NCBI GenBank assembly: GCA_026214975.1
Contig: CM047806.1
Coordinates: forward strand, 56,000,648-56,064,647
DNA length: 64,000 bases
Source: Gentiana macrophylla
Taxonomy: Eukaryota; Streptophyta; Magnoliopsida; Gentianales; Gentianaceae
Direction: 5' to 3'
Below are positions 34,613-46,719 of the stretch, piece by piece. Under the pieces are notes generated by a model. That model was not told the DNA's origin. It saw only the letters and a list, made by a program, of their open reading frames with translations, and did not search any database. The position numbers and the translations under genes are program-made. Every line of letters begins with the position of its first letter. Position 1 is the stretch's first letter.

Positions 34613-37398
34613 ATACCCCACACTTAGCTTTTTGCTGTCGTCCGAGCAAAACAAAACAATAACATAGCTCGAGATAAATAAACATCTTAGCAAATATAAA
34701 ACATATTCAATAGTTTAGAGGTTCTTCCAAGTGTGTGCATAGCCATAATAAATTTCCACTAAATCCACACTCGAAATTGATTCAAGCAAAACTAGCTAAT
34801 ACCCCTCTTCAACTAAAGACAAATGACACTTACAAGATGTACCCTACAAAAGCGTGATATATCTGAAAAATATGATAGAATACATCTAGGACCTTTTAGA
34901 CATACTCAGAGGATAATCCTACAAGATATCTTTTAGTTTATACTAGGTATAAGATTAACGATAACCAAGTCTTTAATTAATTTTTTTCTTTCACTTTTAT
35001 ACATACATTAGAATGAGCTCTTTCCGTCATAGTAGAATAGGATGTTTCGGGATAACACCTACCTTACTCAAATCATAGGTTAGCTTCTTCTAACTCGCCG
35101 TGAGCTTTTAGTCATCATAGTGGTATAGGACATTTCGTGATAATGCCCTACCTCACTCCAATCATCGACTAGCTTTCGACACACTCATTTATTTATGTGA
35201 TTACTTAGAGATTTCTGGCTAGCAGTGGTAAAAATTATTTTTTTTCTAATGACCACTGAGCATAACACCTCAAGTAAACAATTTATTCATTATTATTATT
35301 TTTTCAAAGACTTTAGTTACGTTTCACTTATCACATTCAAACCTTCAGATATTCACATTATATCATACTCTGGATCTAAACATAAACTATTATAAATCTC
35401 ACGATATATACGTTAGCACTAAGTACACGACTTATAAGAAAATCAAAAATCACTAATCCAAAAAGGGTATAGCTTTATATTTTATAGCTCATCATTCACT
35501 ATGGCATGTGAAAAATAGTGTTGGGTGAAACAACTAAATTTACTAAATATGCAAAATAACGCATCAATGATATAAAACTCAAATAAAGACATGCAATGCT
35601 CACTCGGGACAAAACAAAAAATTTTGAAAATTTAGCTCATTTTCGCATAGAATAAAGCAAATGAGTGTAGATACATATCGATCATTCCCCTCCCCCACAC
35701 TTAGATTGCAACTTGTCCTCAAGTTGTACAGAATTACAGAACGGTTAAAGAAACTTAGCTGATTTGGTATTGATTCGAAGAGTGGCTGAAGAGGACAACA
35801 ATGGTGATGTCATATGGAGTCCTTTTCCAGCAACGACTTCCAAAGTAGCTTGACAAAAAACAGCGATTAATGGTACCTGCACCACTTGAAAAACACGGAA
35901 ACATCTCGGGGAACAAAGGGTTAAAACATGTAAAACATATGGAAAAGAAGTCATAGAGATTTTTTTCAGATTAAGCTCATATAAGGATGGACATATACAT
36001 GGAACATTACAAAACAGTAGGCTAGGTGCAATTACATGAAACTATTTTATAATGCAACCTACATGATATGCAATCTTAAAAAAAATGCTGACAGGCTCAG
36101 GCTGAGCAAGTTGAAAACAACCCTACGGTGACTACGGCCCCGAAGGAAACAAAAGAAAAAAATATGGTAGCGTCACGGAAAACCGGATGATTCATTACAC
36201 TCAAAAAGAAAATAAAGAAAATAAAAGAGTGATGGTATATGGAAAACCAACAGTAACCATACTCGGGAAAAAAACGAGGTAGTATTACGGAGACCGACAG
36301 TAACTACACTCAAGAAAAAGAAAAAGAAAAGAAACAATAGAAAAACAATGCAACTAAATGACATGTAACTAAATGATATGCATCTAAATGATATGTAAAA
36401 ATAAAAGAAAATAAAAGAAAGAAAACTAGCCCACTCATTAGCAACATGACATGTATATAATAAGCGTCTACCAAATAATGACGGAGTTACGATAAGCAGC
36501 GATTACTGTTCATTACATGCATGTAAGCGCGCTTTAAGACTCATAAAAGTGATAGCATTATGGAAAACCAACAGTTAGCTATACTAAACAGATATAACTC
36601 ATATGGCCAAAGACGTAGCATACGGAAAACCGACAGTAACTACCCAAATGAGTTATAAAAATAACAAGGAAGCACATAAGTCTCAAAGCTCACAAGATTC
36701 ATCACAGCGGTATGTAGCATACGGAAACCGACATTAGCTACTAATTAACAATAAGACCAGTTATAGCATACGAGAACCGACATTAACTATAACATGCTTG
36801 GATGAATCAAGTATATTAAAATTAATTATTTATTTAACATGGATTAAGTAGATGGAAAGATAAAAACATATAAGTTCGAGATCATCTACGTAAAACAATT
36901 AGCCATGAAGCTCAAATTAAAGTATCCAAGTTAAATAAAGCATTAAAAATCAAGTCACGAAATCTAGAACTGGATTGCATTCCTTTGGACGGACGGACGT
37001 TCACCTTGTGATTTCTCCCTCGGACGGGCGTCCAACAAATCGAGGCGCCTTCGTCCACTGCAGATATGAAGCTGGACGGACGTTCACTTACCTTGAACAT
37101 TTCGTCCAACAACTAATATGCACAAAATTGCAGGAAAAATCACAGCAACCCTAAAAGCTTAATGAGATCATCACACATCATATATCAAAAACACGCAGCC
37201 CCATCAAATTATAGCACAGAGGTTAGATTAGGTTACACTAAACATATAATTCACGTTCCACAAATTGAGTAAAAACTTTTTACACATTCTTAACCCAACG
37301 GTCATCGAAACACGGCAAAAATAAAAACTCTCAATTTGTTTAACGCTACTTTTATTGAAAACGAAAAATAAAACAAACAAATCGTAAAAACCCACTTT
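34613..37398 (-). other. internal region of A-B (non-coding)
   Basis: No frame above about 70 codons. From the 3' side: the purine tract (34613-34628), a second purine block at 35690-35712 with the CTTGAGGACAAGTTGCAATCTAAG wording typical behind the last Athila ORF, and a dispersed repeat GCATACGGAAAACCGACAGTAACTA (36170-36800, about seven copies). Several GGACGGGCGTCC palindromes lie near LTR B (36960-37100). No primer site was recognised next to LTR B. Confidence 0.6.
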
Positions 37399-39505
37399 TG
37401 ATAAGCGTTTTTGCTACTATCAAAATAAAATTTATAAAACTCGAAAACCTAATGCAAAACTCACTTTTTAACCGACATTGGATCGGGTCAATCGTAGGTA
37501 GTGCGTTCGGAGTACGAGGTCGATCCCACAGAGAATCGGGCTGTTAAATCTAGTTCGATTAATTCTTCTAACTCGAAAACTAAAACAAAAAAAATAAACT
37601 GGACAGAGGATTGTCAGTCCAAAGCCAGGAAAGGTAGTTGCGGACAAACATAAATAAAACTACATCTAGAAAAACAGTAAAACTAACTAGCGCTGAACAA
37701 ACATGAACAAAACAATGATCAACTTATCCCAGCATGTACCATCACCCCACCGGAAGAAATAAGATAAACATACATTCACTCATAAGCTATCTTGGATTAT
37801 TATCTTATCTAAAGAAACGTTTCCTCTTTCGATTTATCACGCCATTAATTAGTTTACCTCTCGGTCTTAACTAATATCTATACGAAGCAAATATATGGAT
37901 TTAATCCTAATCTTAACAACATTATCCCTCAACTTCCGTGTGTTGGAATAATAATTGCTAATCTCTCTCATGGCAATCTAACGAATCTATTAACTTCCGT
38001 TATCTAAATTCGATTAACATAAAGCATACAAAACATGAAAGAAAACAAGAACAACCTAATGAAATAAACACATGAAAAATCCTATCTTTCCGGTAACGGT
38101 GATATCCCTCGATTCAATTCTAAGATAATCTTGTGTCGAATTAATCAAATTGTGATCCTCTCGTAAATCTAGATATTTAACCTACGAACTTCCGCTATGT
38201 ATAGATTAAAAATCTAATCTTTCCTATGGTGATCTAAACTACACCGACTTCCGTCATACGGTAGTATCAAATCATGCAATCATCTCTCGATTTAAATGCA
38301 AGATACGTATAAACATAGAAAAGAAACAATTCAAAACAAAACTTACAAGATCATCCATGAAAAGAAATAAAAGTTGCAGCTGGAAAAAGCTTCACATAGC
38401 TCGATCATGGTTGCCTTAGCCTCATTCATCATAGAAGAAACGAAAAACAAAAGAAATAACCTAATCTAACCTCGGATCACCCGAGCACAAGGCTCGGGTG
38501 ACCGGCCTTCAAGCTCCAAAGTGCGGCTGCTCTCTCAAGAATATGTGTAATGTCTTATGTTGGATATGTTCTCCCCATGTATGGTGATGGAGGTGTGTAT
38601 ATATAATGGGAGGTGTATAAGGGAGGCATCATTTGAGGGAGGCTAGGAGTTAGTTGGGTAGGCTTGGAGTAATGATGAGTTTGTTAGATAGGCTTGGAGT
38701 TTGTTAGGGAGGCTTGGAGGTGCAAATAAATATCTCCGGCTCGTCCGTTTTTTCAGCTGTTCGGAAAAAAAATCATAACTTGAGTTGTAGACCTCCGATT
38801 GACGTGATTCAAAATGCTTTGGAAAGCGCGTTTGAATATCTACAACTTTCATCAAGACCTCGTTCCCTGAAAATGCCTCTAAGTCAGGTCAAATTTCCAT
38901 CGAAAACAGGTTACGGTAGAAGCTCGTTGGACAAAATTGATCCCTTTAACTCGTAAACTCGTAGCATCTTCTTCTCTTCCTCAAAAATCCATCTTTTAGG
39001 ACTCAAAACATATTATTTGGCTTGGCCTTGGGCTCCAAGTTTGGTGAGAAAATATCCAAGATATTTATTTTGTGATCAAATAAATATCCAGGAATATCTT
39101 GGAATATTAAAGAAAATATCCAAGATATTTATTTTTGATCAAATAAATATCCAGGAATATCTTGGAATATTCCCGAGAAAATATCAAGATATTTATTTTT
39201 GCAAGCTAAGCACATGGGGTGATCATTCAAGCCTTGGACGCCCCGTCCACTTCCTCTAAAATCCATCTTTTCCATCATCAATGAGTATCTACAAAAGGAT
39301 CAAACATACCAAAGCGTAACATAATTCCAAAATAATATAAATTCATCATTTAAGCACATAATTCGTTACGTTTTGCAATTTAACTCTTAAAAACATCATT
39401 TACTCAATATTTCAATATAACGCTCGATTTCTATGGAAAACATCCATATATGGGGGAAATTGATAGAAAATATATCGTTAAAATCATACAATTTGACCCT
39501 AAACA
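37399..39505 (-). repeat. LTR B (5' LTR of A-B)
   Basis: 2107 bp, from TGATAAGCG to CCCTAAACA. 38580-39505 matches A 33690-34612 closely, apart from small gaps near 39090-39190. The rest shares only sparse similarity with A. Confidence 0.85.
38477..38501. repeat. leader hairpin of LTR B
   Basis: TCACCCGAGC (38477-38486), loop ACAAG, GCTCGGGTGA (38492-38501), a perfect 10 bp stem about 97 bases downstream of the minus-strand TATATATA at 38598-38605. Confidence 0.9.
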
Positions 39506-39510
39506 GCAGC

Positions 39511-40442
39511 CGCATTCTCAACCCTAATTATCATCATATCATCGACGCACCATGAGAGAACCTTAAATTACAGCGAGAAGAGAGGCTCGGTCGGCAGAGC
39601 CTTGTGCTCTGTCGACCGAGGTTAGTTAGGTTTTTTTTATGTCGTTTCTTCTTGTTCGATTCATGAGGATGGCTTGAAGCTGATCAAACTTGGAGCAAGC
39701 ATGTAAAACTTTTCAGCATCGCTTTTATTTCTTCCTTTGGATGATTTTGTGAGTTTTAATTAAGTTGTTTCTTTTATATGATTTTCATGCTATGCAATTT
39801 AAATCGAGAGATGTTTTGCTATTGATGTTTGCCATATGATGAGAATCGGTGTAAACACTAGATCACCATAGGAAATAATAGATCTTTCTTAACCTAAAAA
39901 TACGAGAGTTGCTAGGTTAGAATACCTAGATTGTTAGATTGAGAAATCTTGCACCTTGGTTTGAAATCGTTAATCTTTAAGATCGAGAGATAAAAGATTG
40001 ATAGGCGAACTTTTCTAAGAGATTAGGAGTTCATACCTTTGATAGGTGAATCACAATTTTAGTTAAATCATCATAAGATAATCTAGAGAGGAAATTAAAG
40101 GTTACGGGATGGTGGATCATTGCTTGTTCAATGTTTAATCGCCATAGTCATTATCATGCTTTTATGAGTTTTATTGTTTTTTTTCTCGGTTGTAGTTTAG
40201 TTATGTTCGCAACGATCTTTCCTGGCTTTGGACTGACAATCCTCTGTCCAGTTTATCTTTTAGTTTTGTTATTTTAGGCTTTAATAATAATGGTATCAAA
40301 CTTAGGAAACTTAATACGAACTAGATACCCGATTCCACGAGATCGACTCGGTATTAATCTATACTACTACGATCCTACACTTGGGGTATACCGGATTTAT
40401 AAATTTATTACTTGTTTATTTTCATTGCAAAAATCCGTGACA
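39511..40442 (+). repeat. solo LTR E, R-U5 part
   Basis: Continuation of E after A-B. It shares, in inverse orientation, the wording CCTGGCTTTGGACTGACAAT with LTR B (37600-37650). It ends GTGACA at 40442, followed by the TSD copy GGATT. Confidence 0.88.
39586..39620. repeat. leader hairpin of LTR E
   Basis: CTCGGTCGGCAGAGC (39586-39600), loop CTTGT, GCTCTGTCGACCGAG (39606-39620): a 15 bp stem with one mismatch. It lies 79 bases downstream of the TATA box once A-B is removed. Confidence 0.9.
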
Positions 40443-40447
40443 GGATT

Positions 40448-41819
40448 CATAGGTTAGTAATCCAAAATCACTTTCATTATCCTATTCTTTCTTTTATTAA
40501 TATTTTGGTTTAGCCTTTAAGTTATTTAGTTTTGATAACTTACCTTTTTTTAGACATTCTTTCTCATTCTTAGATTTCTTTAAAGGAAATGGTTGTGAAC
40601 TAGCAGTTCATTTGAGTAGACACTACTCGTGAACTGTGGGATGTCCAGTGAGATTGATGCCAAATCATTCTCGTCATCTTTGAACTAATTTTAATTTGTC
40701 TATCGTTCAACACGAGTGACAGCAGCGACATACTTATCAATGTCACTTTAGTTTGTAGGCTCAAGAGGAACATCCACTTCCGAAAAATTAATTTGCATTT
40801 TCGATTATTGAGTTCAACATTCTTGTTACTAATTTTCCACTTTTACGAAGTCAACATCAATCAATTTTAATTACACCAGCAGTCTAGTCACCTTGGGATG
40901 ATATGTAGTTGAAAAATAAATTACGACAGAAATATAAATCCAATCATACACCACAACAAATAATGATTTTAGGAATTATAAACGTGATGTCATGCATGCA
41001 GTTTATCCTACCATTCCAATGATTTGATCTCACACCTACAGTGCCGCCGTAGAGTAGGTCAAAGAGGTGACGATTAAATTGAGACAATCTCTCTCAACAA
41101 ATAGTCAAGAATCAAACATCTTCACTTAATTGTTGATTACATTCCTTTTTCAGCCAAGATATTTCCAAAAAATATCTTTGTGAGTGTGACCTGATGTTTC
41201 AGATTTTTAAGTACGCCCCGAGTATGCCGCCGTAGGGTAGGTCAGTGACCCGACGAGTACTCAAAATCCTATCCTTTCGGAGACCAATCCTTGAATTTTG
41301 ATAGCGGTGAAGCCCATCCGTAGGGGCAGAAATCAAAGAGGCATGAGGCGTCACCATTCTCTCACGTGCTTGTGTCAACAGTAGAGGCCGTGAAGTCGGT
41401 TGTCACCTTCCCCGCTCCAACTCGTTATTTAGAAAATTAGGTAGTCTCATTAGGATTTTAGAATTTTCTAATAACCCAAAAACAATAAATCATGAATATT
41501 TAATTTAATCCTCCCACTAGTTTATCAGTTCCAAATACCGTCTAACTGGTGTCACTATATCCACGATCCTCCAATTTTTATGGATTAAAATTCCTTTGTC
41601 TAGACACTACCCAAATAAAATTTACAAAGAATTTTATGATCCTAATTGGTCATGATAAAAGTTTTTAGGATTATAGAATTTTCCAAGAAATCAAGAAAAA
41701 CAACCATCAACTTATTGGTTCCAAATACCGTCTAGTTGGTGTCCAATTTTTCATTATTTTCCAATTTTTGATTATCAAAATTCTAATCTATGTAGACACT
41801 ACATAACCAAAACCCCGAC
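40448..41819 (-). other. decayed interior of X (5' half)
   Basis: No reading frame. Two passages are doubled: GCCGCCGTAG(A/G)GTAGGTCA (41043 and 41227) and GTTCCAAATACCGTCTA (41528 and 41716). This is probably the gag and leader region of X, but no domain can be shown. Confidence 0.4.
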
Positions 41820-42126
41820 TGGATCCATTTGGATCCAAGAAAGAGAAAGAATTATAAAATATAGTGAAGTAATGATGATAAAGTTGAAAAGTTGTATTGA
41901 AATTTGTATAGTTAAAGTAATGATTGTTGATTTGAAATATTATATTGAAAAAGTAATGGTTAAATAGTGTAATGAGTGTATAAAGTGATGGATTAATATT
42001 ATTTTATTTGTTGATGTTGATTGATTGATGAAAGAATTTATAATAAAATAATAGAATTAATAAAATAATAATAAATAAGTTAGTGGGGTGAATAAAATAT
42101 TGGTTTGGGATCCAAATGGATCAACC
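41820..42126. mobile_element. MITE-like element
   Basis: About 300 AT-rich bases bounded by inverted repeats: TGGATCCATTTGGATCCAA at the left, and TTGGGATCCAAATGGATCAA at the right (inverse TTGATCCATTTGGATCCCAA). No coding capacity. No target duplication could be fixed, so the superfamily stays open. Confidence 0.5.
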
Positions 42127-42544
42127 TAGTCCCCAACCAAACAAGGGCTCGAAGGATTCATAATCCCAAATTAAGTTCATCATGTGAATTTTATATCCTG
42201 ATAAAATTCCGTTTCCTTTAATTAATTTAACTTATGATTAATCTAAATTAATTATCATTTTCATACATGTCTAACTAATGCCAAAATTAATTTTCTACAT
42301 GTATGCATATGCTAGGAGTGGAATTCATGAATACGATGCATGGCATGACTATATCACATAAATAATCACAAGAGAAAATAAATGAGAAAAATAAATCACT
42401 GAGATGGACCGTTGGTACCCCCGTATCTAATCTATAAAATTAAAATTAAATAAATAAATAAACCCTACGTTTAAAGGATTTACTAATCTCTAATCTGTTA
42501 GTCCGCTGCACTGTATATTATTTTTCTGATCCGACTCTTGAACA

Positions 42545-42690
42545 GAGAAGCTCCAGCCGAGTTGGTGCGCACTCCCTTCTTCTACCATGGTCGCCTAGGT
42601 TCGAATAATTGCATCCTGGGGGAATCAAACCTGGGTCTCCAGGTTGCAGAACTCATGTCTTCACCACGGCGACGCAGATCAGCTTGTGAT
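42545..42690 (-). repeat. possible tRNA-related (SINE-like) fragment
   Basis: The minus strand contains GGTTTGATTCC, one base from the Pol III B-box consensus, about 35 bases after GCCGTGGTGAAGAC, a poor A-box candidate. No tail or target duplication was seen, so this is tentative. Confidence 0.25.
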
Positions 42691-43204
42691 GATGATCTTT
42701 GAATAAATTTAAATTCAACAGATGCGCCGAATTTATCTAAATTCTAATTAATAGGAAATTAAATTACTACTAAAAAATCACATAATTTCCTACACCCAGA
42801 AAAATATGGGTTTACAATAGATCTAACGGTAAAGAAGTACCAACCCCAATCCATCTCGTCAACCATAAACATTCAACCACGCATATATATATCTATATAT
42901 AATATATAGACGAAGGAAAATAACCCAATTACCCAATTGACCCACTTTATACCGACCCAAACCCGTATAATATAAATATAAAAAAACCTACCATTCAAGA
43001 AATAAATTCGGCTATATGAAAAAAAAAAATACCATAATTTTGATTCTCCATAAATTCAGCTCCATAATTTTCTCCTTTTCCACTTTTACATTAAAAAAAA
43101 CTACCAATTCTACATAAATTCTGCTCACAATTCTGAAATTTTCTCCATTTCCACTTTTACATTTAACATGTATATTCTAATATCATCCTAGGAGGTGTGA
43201 ATAA

Positions 43205-43314
43205 ACAAGCTATGCAACTTTTCGCATTCTGGGCAGTTGGTGGCAGATGAACGTGAGAAGCTCGAGAAAAGTAGACTCCATGTTGAACGAAATCAATGAA
43301 GCATTTGGTTGACG
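43205..43314 (+). pseudogene. possible captured exon, first (in Helitron)
   Basis: Unlike the surrounding AT-rich DNA, this stretch reads VADEREKLEKSRLHVERNQ in one frame, a charged helical sequence, and ends ...GACG before GTATGATTC, a plausible 5' splice site. The parent gene is not recognised. Confidence 0.35.
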
Positions 43315-43609
43315 GTATGATTCATGTTTAAATTCAATTTATTTTCTACGTTAAATTGAATGTTTTAAATGCCTTTCAATCGATGTGATTTTCATATAAA
43401 ATTCAAATCAAATACAACTGCAAATCACAAATTTAAGCCAGTATTCATATTTTACAACCTTTTTCCATTTCTTCATTTTGAAAAAAAAACATTCTACGAC
43501 TCTATGGTGTAGAAATACGATTGGTTTGTGATTCGGATTTTTGTTTTCTTTTAATGTGTGTTTTTTATCGGATTGAATTGTGTTTTGTTTTGAATATTTT
43601 CTTCAGCAG

Positions 43610-43661
43610 ATATGTCTTTACGAAATTGACAAACCCGTCACCCATAAGAAGGAATTGTCTG
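43610..43661 (+). pseudogene. possible captured exon, second (in Helitron)
   Basis: 52 bases encoding ICLYEIDKPVTHKKELSG, preceded by TTTTCTTCAGCAG and followed by GTGAGATC, good 3' and 5' splice sites. Both flanks are T-rich like plant introns. It probably belongs to the same captured gene as the upstream island; the identity is unknown. Confidence 0.4.
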
Positions 43662-43899
43662 GTGAGATCTTATTTTCGATCTTTTTATTTTATCGACTAA
43701 TTAAGTTCTTTAAATTTTTGTTTATTATTTTTTGTTTCGAACTACGTTCTGTCTTTCATATTTTGTTGTGTTTTGAATGTTTTTGATATCATATTGATAA
43801 CCAATTTGGCAAATCTATAGGCCATTCAATCGATGATGCTTTAATTTAGAAGTAAAAAATAAACAAATTCAATTCTTTTTTTTTAAATTGCACCGATTT

Positions 43900-46200
43900 G
43901 TTTTTTAAAAAAACCTACCATAATTACAAAATTCATCTACCCTAATTAGAAAAATCATTTAAAATTTGATTCTCCTAATAAAAATATGAAATAAATTTGG
44001 CCCTAATTAGAAAATCATTTAAAATTTGATTCTCCTAATAAAAAAAAAGAATAAATCCGGCTCACATTATTAATGCTAAATATTCTTACATTAAATTATG
44101 TTTATAAAATTATTTATATTCAAATTCACTAATTAATACAAATATTCTTATATTTATGTCATCTCCAGCAAATTAGCCGCCTCATTTAATTCCAAATATT
44201 CTAACTTTGAATTATTTTTTTTAACATTAAACCTATTTTTATTTATAATTTTTTTATTAATTTTTACCCGTTTTCTTTTTGCATGTTTATGTCATTTAAT
44301 GAGAAATATTCTCAAATTAAATTCATCCCTGTAAATTAGCCACCCTAATTAATGCCAAACATTTTTACATATTAAATGTTCAAAAATAACTAATTAACCA
44401 CCCTAATTAAAGTAAAATATTCTTACATATTAAATTCATCTCATTTCAAATTCAAAAATAACTAAATTCAAAAAACCTACCATAATAAAAATAGAGAATA
44501 AATTCGGGCCACATTCTTCTAATTTTTCAAAAAAAAAAAACCCTACCATAATTACAAAATTCACCTACCCTAATTAAAAATATCATTTAAAATTTGATTC
44601 TCCTAAAAAAAAATTTGGCCCCAATTTTATTCTCCTAATAAAAATAGGGAAAAAATTTGACTCACATTATTAATGCTAAATGTTCTTACATTAAATTTTG
44701 TTTGTAAAAATAATTATATTCAAATTCACTAATTAATACAAATATTCTTACATGTATGTCATCTCCGGAAAATTAGGCGCCTCATTTAATTCCAAATATT
44801 CAAACTTTTAATTATTTTTTTAACATTGCACATATTTTAATTTATAAGTTTTTAATAATTTTGACCCGTTTTCTTTTGCATGTTTAGCACATTTAATGAG
44901 AAATATTCTCACATTAAATACATTCCTATAAATTAGTCACCCTAATTAATGCCAAATATTCTTACCTACCATAATTACAAAATCCGTCTACCCTAATTAG
45001 AAAAGTCATTTAAAATTGGATTCTTCTAATAAAAATAGGGAATAAAATCGGCTCACATTCCTCTAATTTTTCAAAAAAAAACCTACAATAATTACAAAAT
45101 TCGCCTACCCTAATTAGAAAATTCATTTAAAATTTCCAATGTTGGTGATTGGAGATAAGTCTCTTCAATTATTTCTAATAATAATAGGGAATAAATTCGG
45201 CCCTGATCAGAAAAATCATCTAAAATTGATTCTCATAATAAAAATAGAGAATAAATTCGGCTCACATTCTTCTAATTTTTCAAAACAAAACCCAAACAAA
45301 ATTAAAAAATTCACCTACCCTAATTAGAAAAATCAATTAAAATTTGATTATCCTAATAAAAAAATGAAATAAATTTGGCCCCAATTTCATTCTCCTAATA
45401 AAAATAAGGAATAAATTCGGCTCACATTATTAATGCTAAATATTCTTATGTTAAATTTTGTTTTTTAAAATAATTATATTCAAATTCACTAATTAATAAA
45501 ACTATTCTTACATTTATGTCATCTCCGGTAAATTAGCCGCATCAGTTAATTCCAAATATTTGAACTTTTAATTGTTTTTTTAACATTGCACCTATTTTTA
45601 TTTATAATTTTTTTTATTAATTTTGACCCGTTTACTTTTTGCGTGATTATGTCATCTAATAAGAAATATTCTCACATTAAATACATCCCTGCAAATTAGC
45701 CACCCTAATTACTACCAAATATTCTTACATATTAAATGTTCAAAAATAACTAAATTCAAAAATAACTAATTAGCCACCCTAATTAATGCAAAATATTCTT
45801 GCATATTAAATTCATCTCATTTCACATTAAAAAATAACTAAATTCAAAAAACCTATCATAATAAAAATAGAGAATAAATTCGGCTCACATTCTTCTAATT
45901 TTTCAAAAAAACAAAACCCTACAATAATTACAAAATTCTCCTACCCTAATTAGAAAAATTATTTAAAATTTGATTCTCCCAATAAAAAAATGAAATAAAT
46001 TCAGCCCCAATTTGATTCTCCTAATACAAATAGGGAATAAATTCGGCTCACATTAAACTTTGTTTTTAAAAATAATTATATTCAAATTCACTAATTAATT
46101 CAAATATTCTTACATTTATGTCATCTCCGGCAAATTAGCTGCCTCATTTAATTCCAAATATTCAAATTGATTTTTGTAATAAATAACCTCTCACTACAAT
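43900..46200. repeat. long irregular tandem repeats in the Helitron
   Basis: The anchor CTCACATTATTAATGC starts at 44061, 44661 and 45421, with a shortened form at 46047, so units measure about 600, 760 and 626 bases. Each unit also holds GATTCTCCTAATAAAAATAG and GTCATCTCCGGCAAATTAG wording. Confidence 0.8.
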
Positions 46201-46719
46201 CACACTAATTGCTGTTCACACTAATTACAAAATTTAAATTTTTTATAATTTGATTTTTGTAATAAATAACCTCTCTCCACTGACACTAATTATGGTTCAC
46301 ACGAATTAAAAAAATTTCCTTTCTAAAATTTGATTTTCTAATTATATAGAACCATTAATAGACAAATATGACTATAATGATATTTATTGCACACGATAGT
46401 TGATTGAAATCAGAATGAATAATAATTAATTGAAAAATACGAAAAAATGAAATATAAAAAAATTTCAAGCATGCCTTAATTACAAAATTTGATTTTTTTT
46501 TTACTAAATAACGTCTCACACCAATCAGACTACTTACATTTCACAATAATTATAAAATTTGACTTTTTACAACATTCGACTTTATCAAATTTGATTTTCC
46601 TAAAAAATAACATTTCTCACCACTCATACTATTTTTATTATTTTTTTGAAAGTAGCCGGGTTTTCTTTTATGTAGATCGTGGGAAATTAGCATATTGAGG
46701 GAATTAGTGTTATTTATTT

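Larger units (their letters stand above)
32766..39505 (-). mobile_element. non-autonomous Athila-like element A-B
   Basis: LTR A (32766-34612), 2.8 kb of internal sequence without coding capacity, and LTR B (37399-39505), flanked by GCAGC at 32761-32765 and 39506-39510. The orientation is minus, as shown by the purine tract next to LTR A (minus AGCTAAGTGTGGGGTAT). It is inserted into solo LTR E. Size and emptiness suggest a LARD-like derivative of an Athila element. Confidence 0.9.

Noticed and set aside
41030..41420. Short repeated GCCGCCGTAGGGTAGGTC passages as a possible CRISPR-like or satellite array
   Set aside because: Only two copies, about 180 bases apart and diverged, in decayed copia sequence of a plant genome.
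42545..42690. Functional tRNA gene
   Set aside because: B-box-like and weak A-box-like words are present, but no cloverleaf with acceptor and anticodon stems could be drawn; kept only as a tentative SINE-like fragment.
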